From positions 1-7,845 of the forward strand of contig DATJPR010000242.1 of NCBI GenBank assembly GCA_035506295.1: a stretch of 7,845 nucleotides of DNA, read 5' to 3'. Each line of letters starts with the position of its first letter. Positions within the stretch are counted from its first letter, which is position 1. Both the position numbers and the translations under genes were made by a program. The notes beneath the pieces were generated by a model that saw nothing but the letters and a program-made list of their open reading frames with translations, ran no database searches and was not told the origin of the DNA. This stretch comes from DATJPR01 sp035506295. Lineage in GTDB: Bacteria; Bacteroidota; Ignavibacteria; UBA10030; UBA6906. Positions 1-6,709 of the stretch are shown one piece after another.

Positions 1-1320
1 TTTCTCCTCCAGTTCATCATGAAGTTCGTCGACCAACTGGTGGGAAAGGGGCTGAGCGGCTGGGTCATCATTGAGCTCATCGCGCTGAACCTTGCGTGGA
101 TGCTCGTCCTCGCCGTGCCCATGTCCGTCCTTGTCGCCACGCTCATGGCCTTCGGCGACATGTCATCGAAGAACGAGATCACCTCCATGAAAGCCACCGG
201 GATGAGCCTCTACCTCATGATCGCCCCGGTGTTCCTCGCGGGCCTGATCGTGGGCGGCGGCCTGGTCTATTTCAACAATCATGTCCTCCCCGACGCGAAC
301 CATCAGCTGAAAATGCTCACGGTCGACATCCGCCGGAAGAAGCCGACGCTGACGCTCGTGAACGGCGTGTTCTCCCAGGACATCCAGGGGTACAGCATTC
401 TTGTCCGGAAGACAATACCGAATACGAACGACCTCGAAGGCGTCACGCTCTACGACTACACCAACCCGAACACGAATGTGACGATCACGGCGGAACGGGG
501 GACGATCTCCTTCTCCCCGGATTTCCGGAAACTCATCATGGATCTCTATACCGGCGAGATCCATGAAGTGGATCTCCAGAATCCCAAGGTGTACCGGCGC
601 ATCCGGTTCGAGAAACACAGGATCGCGATGGACGTGGAGGGGTTCGACTTCTCCCGTTCGTCCGAAAGCGCTTTCTCCCGCGGCGACCGCGAGCTCAGCG
701 CGCAGGCAATGATCGCGATCGCGGACAGCCTGAAGGCCGACAAGAGGGCGTTGGAAGAGGAATTCCGCGCGGTGATGTTGAACAACGTGAACCTTCGACT
801 TCGCGGGCTGCTCGACTCCCTGCCCGGGCGGCCGTTCAGGCCCGACTTCAGTCCGCAGGCGCCGCTCGTCCCCGTCTCCGCCTCGCAACAAACGGAAGCG
901 ACGGTGGCGACGTACCTTTTCAGGTTGGAAAATTTCGAGACGCAGATCGACCAATATGAGGTCGAGATTCACAAGAAGTATTCGATCCCGACAGCGTGCC
1001 TTGTCTTCGTCCTCGTGGGCGTTCCTCTCGGCATTATGGCACGGCGTGGAGGTTTCGGGATCGCAGCGACGTTGAGCCTGGGGTTCTTCGTGCTTTACTG
1101 GGCGTGTCTGATCGGCGGCGAAAAACTCGCCGACCGCGACATCGTGCAACCGGCAGTCGGGATGTGGATCGCCAACGTCCTGATCGGCGTGTTCGGCATT
1201 CTTCTGTGCATTAGAATCGGACGCGAATCGGTCCTGGTGAATTGGGATCACCTCCAGCGTTGGATCCCGCGGCGATGGCGCACGAGGCTTCAGGATGAAC
1301 CGCCTTCGGACGAACAGTGA
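1..1320 (+). CDS. lptF: LptF-type LPS export permease, 5' partial
   Basis: Inner-membrane permease half of the LptB2FG ABC exporter, which lifts lipopolysaccharide out of the inner membrane toward LptC/LptA. The reading frame is open from base 1 (FLLQFI precedes the Met at 19) and that hydrophobic lead matches the end of TM1 in LptF/G proteins. The true start therefore lies upstream, probably some tens of codons away. Numbering from the Met at 19: TM2 about 14-45; conserved cytoplasmic coupling segment EITSMKATGMSLY at 53-65; TM3 about 66-86; periplasmic jellyroll about 110-205, opening with NGVFSQDIQGYSILV, which resembles the LptF jellyroll start; TM4-6 about 323-342, 346-366 and 380-400; basic cytoplasmic tail 401-433. 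About 90 residues (226-318) separate the jellyroll from TM4, much more than in the adjacent paralogue. The gene overlaps lptG by four bases. The family is clear; choosing LptF over LptG rests on the jellyroll and gene order. Confidence 0.9.
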   Translation, partial: FLLQFIMKFVDQLVGKGLSGWVIIELIALNLAWMLVLAVPMSVLVATLMAFGDMSSKNEITSMKATGMSLYLMIAPVFLAGLIVGGGLVYFNNHVLPDANHQLKMLTVDIRRKKPTLTLVNGVFSQDIQGYSILVRKTIPNTNDLEGVTLYDYTNPNTNVTITAERGTISFSPDFRKLIMDLYTGEIHEVDLQNPKVYRRIRFEKHRIAMDVEGFDFSRSSESAFSRGDRELSAQAMIAIADSLKADKRALEEEFRAVMLNNVNLRLRGLLDSLPGRPFRPDFSPQAPLVPVSASQQTEATVATYLFRLENFETQIDQYEVEIHKKYSIPTACLVFVLVGVPLGIMARRGGFGIAATLSLGFFVLYWACLIGGEKLADRDIVQPAVGMWIANVLIGVFGILLCIRIGRESVLVNWDHLQRWIPRRWRTRLQDEPPSDEQ

Positions 1321-2402
1321 AACTCCTCGACCGTTACATCATCCGGCAATTTCTCACCACCGCACTCTTCTCGCTCGGTGCCGTCCTGCTGGTCTTCATC
1401 ATCATCGATTCCATGGAGAAGCTCGACGACTTTCTTGACAAACAGGCGGGTCTCAGCATTATCCTGCTGTACTACGTGTATTTCGTCCCGGAGATCATCA
1501 AGCTTATCACGCCTGTTGCCTTGCTCCTCGGAAGCCTGTTCGTGACGGCCCGGATGTCGACCCAGAGCGAGCTCACCGCCTTCCGGGCCAGCGGGACCAG
1601 CCTCTATCGCCTCATGCTCCCCTATGTGCTGGTGTCGCTTGTGGTGAGCGGCGTCCTGGTGTATTTCAACGGGTGGGTCGTGCCCCTGGCCAATTCCCGG
1701 AAGTTCAGCATTGAACGAACGTATCTGCACAAGGACGTCATCAATGCCTCCGGCGCCAACATCTACGTGCAGGACTCGCCAACACGCATTCTATCGATCG
1801 GGTTCTTCGACGATTCCCGCAACGTCGCGAGCCGGGTCTCCATTCAGGAGTTCGATGCCGCAGATCCCACCAGGATGGTGGAGCGGACGGACGCCGCCAG
1901 CATGGCCTGGGACTCGAGTGGACACCGCTGGGTGCTCTCCAATGTGACGAAGAGGATGTTCTCTGGCGACAAGGAGTCGCTCGAACAGTATTCCCTTCTC
2001 CCCGCCGGACCGCTGCACTTCAGTCCCGACGACCTCAGGAAGAAGCAGGAGAAGCCCGATGAGATGAGCTACGGGGCATTGAAAGAGTTCATCCAGAACC
2101 AGCGGAGGGCGGGGCAGGACGTCTCACAATGGATGGTGGATTTCTACGGGAAGATCTCCTACCCGTTCGCGGCGGTCATTGTTGTCCTGTTCGGCGTCCC
2201 GTTCGCGTCGGTCAGGCGCAGGGGCGGCACCGGCGTACAGCTGGGGATCAGTCTGCTGATTTGCTTCATCTACCTTATTGTGATGAAGGTCTCACAGGTG
2301 TTCGGCTACAACGGCGATGTGAATCCCCTGCTCACGGCGTGGGCGGCAAATCTCGTGTTCTTCGCAGGGGCAATGGTGGTGATTCTGAGGGTGCGGAAGT
2401 AG
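1317..2402 (+). CDS. lptG: LptG-type LPS export permease
   Basis: Second permease half of the LptB2FG lipopolysaccharide exporter, predicted to pair with LptF in the inner membrane. It has 361 residues, a normal family length. It starts with GTG inside the lptF stop (GTGA), and the start is fixed by the family N-terminus MKLLDRYIIRQFL; only a weak CGGA lies just upstream, so translational coupling to lptF is likely. Visible parts: TM1 about 12-32; TM2 about 47-75; coupling segment SELTAFRASGTSLYRL at 84-99; TM3 about 100-120 followed by the periplasmic entry W120-V-V-P; jellyroll about 130-240; TM4 about 281-298 with the following RRRGGTG loop at 300-306; TM5 about 308-327; TM6 about 337-357. 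It ends seven bases before a strong hairpin. The LptF/LptG superfamily is certain; the LptG label comes from the N-terminus and from following an LptF-like gene. Confidence 0.92.
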   Translation: MKLLDRYIIRQFLTTALFSLGAVLLVFIIIDSMEKLDDFLDKQAGLSIILLYYVYFVPEIIKLITPVALLLGSLFVTARMSTQSELTAFRASGTSLYRLMLPYVLVSLVVSGVLVYFNGWVVPLANSRKFSIERTYLHKDVINASGANIYVQDSPTRILSIGFFDDSRNVASRVSIQEFDAADPTRMVERTDAASMAWDSSGHRWVLSNVTKRMFSGDKESLEQYSLLPAGPLHFSPDDLRKKQEKPDEMSYGALKEFIQNQRRAGQDVSQWMVDFYGKISYPFAAVIVVLFGVPFASVRRRGGTGVQLGISLLICFIYLIVMKVSQVFGYNGDVNPLLTAWAANLVFFAGAMVVILRVRK

Positions 2403-2409
2403 GATGGTC

Positions 2410-2447
2410 CCCTTCACCCGCCGTCAGGATGGCCGACGGGTGAAGGG
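2410..2447. terminator. Shared hairpin between convergent genes
   Basis: The 61-base gap between lptG and the convergent 305-residue gene holds a GC-rich inverted repeat. CCCTTCACCCG (2410-2420) pairs perfectly over 11 bp with CGGGTGAAGGG (2437-2447). After one C/A mismatch, CG (2422-2423) pairs with CG (2434-2435), closing a loop of about 10 bases. It sits 7 bases after the lptG stop and 16 bases after the stop of the opposing gene, the expected place for a bidirectional terminator. Neither strand has a clear U-tract after the stem: on + it is followed by AAAACCTTCC and on - by GACCATCC. It may work as a U-poor terminator, a Rho-assisted stop or a 3'-end stabiliser. Confidence 0.7.
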
Positions 2448-2463
2448 AAAACCTTCCGATTCC

Positions 2464-3381
2464 CTACAAGTCGTAGCTGAGCTGAAGGACCGGGATGCTG
2501 GTGTACCCTCCCGCATCGGGCACCGTGCGGAAGCCCACCGAAGCGTGGGCCTTGTTGTACCAGGATGCGCTCAGCGCGCCGTCGACCGCGCTCAGAATAT
2601 GATTGACGATGGCGACGGTGACAAACGTCGTGGCATGCCCGTAGTAGGTGTTCGCCTTCGCCCGCTCTCCAGCATAGAAGACGTTTCTCGGCGTGAGGTT
2701 CGCCTTCTGCGTAAAGTAGTCCGATCCGAGCCCGGGATTCGCATCGTCCCACCCCATGTTGAACTGCTCGTACTTCCCGATCATTTCATAATACTGCTGG
2801 TCCCCGTGCGGCGCGAGGTTGTGCGAGTAGTACCCTCCGATCGCCGATTCCATCTGATGGACCAGGTCCCAATTGATTCCAACCCACGGAGCGTTGAGGT
2901 TCGGCGCTCCTGACCAGAACTCATTTGTGGTATAGTAATTCCCCGACGGATCTTTTGGCTTGAAATTCTTGATCGCCAGATCCACATACCGATAGACGCT
3001 CCAATGCGCGTCAGCGAAATTCTGGAAGCTGTCCGTTTGCCGATCCCCCCGGTGGTCCCAGTAGTATGCCAACCCCCACATCGCGGCCTCGATGACAAAG
3101 AAGCCTGCCGATTTCCAATAGTTCTCGGTGTAGAACTCGCCCGCGCCGGGGAGCGCCAGCGAGAGTCCTGCAGCGAGCCACGGCGATTTGTGGGATGCGG
3201 GGACAGACCCGGCGAACCGCTCCTGCATCACGCGGGGAGCTGGTGTGAGATCACGCATCCCGAAGACATCAAGTGCGAAGTTGCCGGTCACCGGCAGTCT
3301 CGCAGTGTCTCCCGGCGTCCCGGCAATCGCCGGCCATGCCAAGAGGAGAACCATGCAGAGCAACAGAGAAGGTGTTTTCAT
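2464..3381 (-). CDS. Exported DUF5683-like protein, unknown function
   Basis: A 305-residue predicted exported or envelope protein of unknown role. Residues 1-20 form a typical signal peptide: Lys at 2, hydrophobic core LLLCMVLLLAW, cleavage likely after AIA. The best family clue is at 66-108, where SPWLAAGLSLALPGAGEFY runs into ENYWKSAGFFVIEAAMW. The LPGxG(E/Q)xY-x(3)-YWK pattern followed by a hydrophobic helix is typical of DUF5683-like proteins of Bacteroidota and relatives. A second hydrophobic stretch at 251-270 contains VNHILSAVDGAL. The middle (110-245) is rich in Tyr, Trp and Asn, and the C-terminus (IPVLQLSYDL) looks beta-like. The ATG at 3381 is preceded by AGAAGGA about 10 bases upstream, supporting this start. 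It is the last gene of the minus-strand cluster, 49 bases after the barrel-fusion gene, and a shared terminator follows it. No enzymatic motif is visible. Confidence 0.8.
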   Translation of the reverse strand: MKTPSLLLCMVLLLAWPAIAGTPGDTARLPVTGNFALDVFGMRDLTPAPRVMQERFAGSVPASHKSPWLAAGLSLALPGAGEFYTENYWKSAGFFVIEAAMWGLAYYWDHRGDRQTDSFQNFADAHWSVYRYVDLAIKNFKPKDPSGNYYTTNEFWSGAPNLNAPWVGINWDLVHQMESAIGGYYSHNLAPHGDQQYYEMIGKYEQFNMGWDDANPGLGSDYFTQKANLTPRNVFYAGERAKANTYYGHATTFVTVAIVNHILSAVDGALSASWYNKAHASVGFRTVPDAGGYTSIPVLQLSYDL

Positions 3382-3384
3382 GTC

Positions 3385-3405
3385 ATGAGATTCCTTCTAT
3401 CGACG
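3385..3405 (-). promoter_or_regulatory. Ribosome binding site of the DUF5683-like gene
   Basis: Read on the minus strand, the 49-base spacer (3382-3430) ends with AGAAGGAATCTCATGAC directly before the ATG at 3381. AGAAGGA is a good Shine-Dalgarno sequence with a spacing of about 10 bases. An earlier ATG (in CTCATGACATG) is out of frame and is followed at once by TGA, so it is not the start. I see no convincing promoter or terminator in the spacer, which favours read-through from the upstream gene. Confidence 0.6.
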
Positions 3406-3430
3406 TCTGACAGTGTGCTTTCCCCCATCC

Positions 3431-6400
3431 TCAGTCAAAATCAAACCCAAACAGTACGCCAAAGTAGAATCTCCATTCCTTCCCATAGGTGACCGTTTCA
3501 TTTTGTGTCTTGATGAATCGCGAGAACCTGTCGAAGCCATACGACGCATCGAAAAAGATCGACGTCGGATAAGAATAGAACGAGAAAGCCTGCAAACGAA
3601 TCTCGGCGCCGGCGTCTTTCTTGAAATCACGAAGGCGCTGGCCGGTCTCAGTCCAGGCGTTCCCGAATTCGCCGTAGACGGAGGCATAAAGCTTGTCGAA
3701 ATAGATCTGCCCGATCCGCAGATCGATATCGGAGATCAGAGGGAACCTGTAGGTCAGGCCCACCGATGCCAGCGAATTTCCGCTGAGGGCATAGAAGGTG
3801 TAGCCTTTCATCCCGACCAGTCCTCCAGCGTAGAAGTCGAAAAACTCGTCGACAGGCGGACCGAAGATCGACCCGCCGCGGAGCCAGATCCCGATGGTGT
3901 GTCCCGTGACCGGCGACGGGAGAAATTCATGCCAGTTCAATTCGGCTCGGAAGAAGTCAATCTTGTCGTACAACGGTTCCAGCCCCGTCGGCGTGAGCTG
4001 GTAGACCCTGTACCCCGCGGAATCGGTCGCGCCGAACTTGTTCCATTCTCCGCTGAGACGGATCTGGACCTTCCGGCCGATGGGATTGATGTCTGATGTG
4101 CTGGAGGGAACGATCGCATTGAGATCGTAGGTCAACGTCAGCGTGTTGGCGATTAAATAGAGATCGCTCGATGCAGGGATAAGGTCGCCCGTCAGTTCGT
4201 TGGTGAAGCTCCCGAGGGCGGAGCTGTACCTGCTGTGGGCATAGCGGAGTTCGACGGTGCCGAACTGCGAAAGGAAAGGCTGGCTGAGCGCCGCATCAAA
4301 TTCGAACAGGTTGTACGTGACGCCCACGGGGAACGCCGGCCGGTCGGGCAACGAGACAAACGTGTCCGTTTTCCTCGAGACATTGTACAGTTCAAGCGAT
4401 CCAACCGGCTCCAGCCCGAGGTCGTACAGCAACGGCAATCTCCCGCGATAGAAGAACTGAAGGAACAAATCGGCCTCCAGCTTGCGGTTCACCGCTGCCC
4501 CCGCGAAGAACCCTGTCTTGTCCAGCATGTCATTGGAGAACAGATACAAGCCGGGCTTGATCACGTCCAGCCCATTGCTCGAGATATTGTAGTTGTCGAA
4601 ACGCAGGAACGGGACGATTGTCAGACTCGTGAACATCGACTTGTACGGACGCGAGTCAAGAGGAGCCAGCTTTGTGTCATCATAGCTTCGCAGGGATGGC
4701 CAGTCGAACTGCTTCGTGTCTGGCTGGTGCGTCGGGCCGAAGGCGAGAATCCCCGTTGTCGGCGCAGGCGATGCGTCCGGGGAGGTGGGAGGCAGATACC
4801 GGCTGCTGTCGGCATGCTCGATGGGCCGGGGGGCGTTCAGCCGGACGATCTTGTATCCCGACGATGTGTACGAAGCATAGACGATATCACCAGTGCTGTC
4901 GACAGTCGGAAAGAACGCTCCCCCGAGCACATTCGTCCACTGCGTCGAGGCGTGCGACGCCAGGTCGTAAGAATAGATGTTGAAGATGCCTGTCACGTCC
5001 GAGCTGAAATACACCTTCGAGCCATCGTGGGAGAACGTCGCGCACCGGGTATCCTCGGGCCCGGAGAGGAGCAGGGCCAGATCGCTCCCATCGGGCTTGA
5101 CCCATGCGATATCACGGCCGTCCTTCATCGAGTAGTCGAAAAGAATCCGGTCTCCACGCGGGCTCCACTGGGGCCTGTAGACCTGCTCACCTTCGTGATA
5201 GGGTGTTACAACGTGGTAGTTGGATCCATCGGCACTCATGACCGCCAGGTTTGTAGTCCCATCGGCGTTGACAACGCATGCCAGTTGAGATCCATCGGGA
5301 GAGACCGTCGGGCTGCACGCCCGTTTCCCCCGGGTGATTCGCGTCTCCTCCTGCTTCACCAGATCATATTTGTAAATATCGAACTGATACGACCAATGCG
5401 GGTTGTCACGTGTCGCTTTCCCGTAGTACAGCGTTCTTCCATCCGGCGACCATGCCGGCGCTGTGCGCACACCGGGCATGATCAGGCTGTCCTGGCCGGT
5501 CACAAAGTCGTAAACGTAGAGCGACGACAGGCTGAAATAATCCCCGCCTTTCGTGCTGACATATGCCAGTTTTCTACCGTCCGGCGAATAGGAAGGATAC
5601 ATGTTGGCGAACCCCGTCCCCGAGGCATAGATACAGCAAGGTTCCTGGTGGGCCCCTTGCGGCAGTCCCTGGGGGTGAAACATCGTTTCGGATTTGATCC
5701 GCTCCCCCGGGCTGACCACAGAAGCATCTTCCTTCAGGAATGGAGTTCCTTCGTGGAGATTGGTCTTGATCGGAGCCACGCGTGCCGTGTAGTCCCGCAC
5801 CATGTCCCGTCGCCAGTCATCATAAACTTCGGCGCCAGGCTTTCCGATCGCGCGCTCGATGGCGGCGTCGATCGTGACGACAGGCAGAGAAGCGAGGTTC
5901 CGGGATATCTCCCTGAGCTTGTCTTCCCCGTACGTCCGCGCGATATAGCCGACGAAGGCGAAGCCCGCATTGTAGGCCGACTCGTTGCCGAGACTCGTCT
6001 TGCCAAACACGCCCATTTGCTCCCACGTGAGCATGTTTCCGTCAAGGGCGTACGAACGAAGGATCATGTCACGGTGCGTGTCCCAGAAGTCGTAGCGCAG
6101 GTCCGTCCGATTGTATTGCGCGACCCCTTCCGCAAACCATGCGGGGACGACGAACCCCGAAAGAGGATACGAGGCGATCACGTTGGGATAGCCGTACAGG
6201 ACATCGGGCCGGCGTTCGGCCTCGTAGCCGAGCCACTGAAGATAGATCGCCGGGACGCGGCGTCCGAATTTCATCGACGTCTGAATCTGGACGACATGCG
6301 TGAATTCATGCGTGACGACGTTGCGGAGCCAGTCGTGCGTGCCGCGGAGTTCGAAATCCATGCTGGGGGCGAAGATCTCGATCTTATTGTCAAAAAAGTA

Positions 6401-6709
6401 CGCTGCTCCGTTGGAGATGTCGTCATAGTCGCGTACGACGAACGTCACCTTGCCATCCGGCTCGTGACGGTACAGCGACGTCACGGGCTCATAGATGTCC
6501 TCTGCGACTTTTGCGATGACCCGGGCAGTTCTCTCCTCGCCGTCGTGAAAGAGCACATAGAAGTGCTCCGTCTCAATCGTTCTCCAGTTGAGCTCCGGAT
6601 GATAGAAATCGTCCTGCGCAACGGCCGACAGCCGACAGGTGAGCACGGCAACCGCAAGCACAACAGCGAGGGTAACGGGGCGTCGAGACACGGATCGTTG
6701 GTTCTTCAC
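3431..6709 (-). CDS. Metallopeptidase-like, TolB propeller and Omp85-like barrel fusion
   Basis: A 1092-residue predicted outer-membrane protein in three parts. The start is GTG at 6709, sharing one base with the preceding stop (TAGTG); it gives MKNQRSVSRRP, then hydrophobic residues 12-24 and signal cleavage likely after AVA (29-31). Part 1, about 35-310, is gluzincin-like: HEFTH at 134-138 supplies two His and the Glu, and WFAEG at 191-195 supplies the likely third zinc ligand E194, as in peptidase-MA-like proteins. Part 2, about 365-625, has six PD40/TolB-type repeats (SPDG-like, glycines at 378, 424, 473, 519, 563, 607). A Pro/Ser-rich linker follows (about 628-660). Part 3, about 690-1092, alternates beta strands and carries AGGLVGMKGY at 961-970, then GNSLASVGLTYRFPL, matching the BamA/Omp85 loop-6 motif and next strand. 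The chain ends GVLFGFDFD, without a terminal aromatic residue. Peptidase activity and substrate are unknown; the propeller could bind protein or glycan partners. Confidence 0.9.
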   Translation of the reverse strand: MKNQRSVSRRPVTLAVVLAVAVLTCRLSAVAQDDFYHPELNWRTIETEHFYVLFHDGEERTARVIAKVAEDIYEPVTSLYRHEPDGKVTFVVRDYDDISNGAAYFFDNKIEIFAPSMDFELRGTHDWLRNVVTHEFTHVVQIQTSMKFGRRVPAIYLQWLGYEAERRPDVLYGYPNVIASYPLSGFVVPAWFAEGVAQYNRTDLRYDFWDTHRDMILRSYALDGNMLTWEQMGVFGKTSLGNESAYNAGFAFVGYIARTYGEDKLREISRNLASLPVVTIDAAIERAIGKPGAEVYDDWRRDMVRDYTARVAPIKTNLHEGTPFLKEDASVVSPGERIKSETMFHPQGLPQGAHQEPCCIYASGTGFANMYPSYSPDGRKLAYVSTKGGDYFSLSSLYVYDFVTGQDSLIMPGVRTAPAWSPDGRTLYYGKATRDNPHWSYQFDIYKYDLVKQEETRITRGKRACSPTVSPDGSQLACVVNADGTTNLAVMSADGSNYHVVTPYHEGEQVYRPQWSPRGDRILFDYSMKDGRDIAWVKPDGSDLALLLSGPEDTRCATFSHDGSKVYFSSDVTGIFNIYSYDLASHASTQWTNVLGGAFFPTVDSTGDIVYASYTSSGYKIVRLNAPRPIEHADSSRYLPPTSPDASPAPTTGILAFGPTHQPDTKQFDWPSLRSYDDTKLAPLDSRPYKSMFTSLTIVPFLRFDNYNISSNGLDVIKPGLYLFSNDMLDKTGFFAGAAVNRKLEADLFLQFFYRGRLPLLYDLGLEPVGSLELYNVSRKTDTFVSLPDRPAFPVGVTYNLFEFDAALSQPFLSQFGTVELRYAHSRYSSALGSFTNELTGDLIPASSDLYLIANTLTLTYDLNAIVPSSTSDINPIGRKVQIRLSGEWNKFGATDSAGYRVYQLTPTGLEPLYDKIDFFRAELNWHEFLPSPVTGHTIGIWLRGGSIFGPPVDEFFDFYAGGLVGMKGYTFYALSGNSLASVGLTYRFPLISDIDLRIGQIYFDKLYASVYGEFGNAWTETGQRLRDFKKDAGAEIRLQAFSFYSYPTSIFFDASYGFDRFSRFIKTQNETVTYGKEWRFYFGVLFGFDFD
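3800..3811 (-). other. Omp85 loop-6-like motif (MKGY)
   Basis: These codons encode M967-K-G-Y970 within AGGLVGMKGY. In BamA, TamA and other Omp85 proteins the equivalent loop-6 motif is (V/I/L)RG(F/Y), preceded by GG and followed about 10-15 residues later by a strand ending in RFP. Here both flanks agree (GG at 962-963, YRFP at 987-990), but the usual Arg is Lys. This is the main evidence that the barrel belongs to the Omp85/surface-antigen superfamily. Confidence 0.65.
6296..6310 (-). other. HEXXH zinc-site codons (HEFTH)
   Basis: These codons encode residues 134-138 (HEFTH) of the barrel-fusion protein. With E194 of WFAEG, 56 residues further on, they complete the gluzincin H-E-x-x-H plus Glu zinc triad and the catalytic Glu135. 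All residues needed for a zinc peptidase site are present, so the domain may be active; this is read from sequence only. Confidence 0.8.

Noticed and set aside
19..21. ATG at 19 as the true lptF start
   Set aside because: The frame is open to base 1 and encodes FLLQFI, continuing TM1 upstream. Starting at 19 would remove TM1 and the conserved N-terminus.
163..1251. A 362-codon open frame on the - strand opposite lptF
   Set aside because: Low-complexity charged translation rich in His, Arg, Asp and Glu, with no family resemblance. The opposite strand encodes a clear LptF with transmembrane segments and conserved motifs.
3413..4096. A 227-codon + strand frame over the 3' part of the fusion gene
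   Set aside because: It lies antisense to the Omp85-like barrel coding region and its protein shows no recognisable motif.
6635..6637. Lipobox reading of the fusion protein's leader (Cys25 in VLTC)
   Set aside because: The residue before Cys is Thr, which is unusual for a lipobox, and a good signal peptidase I site (AVA before Q32) follows. A barrel protein is also expected to use signal peptidase I.
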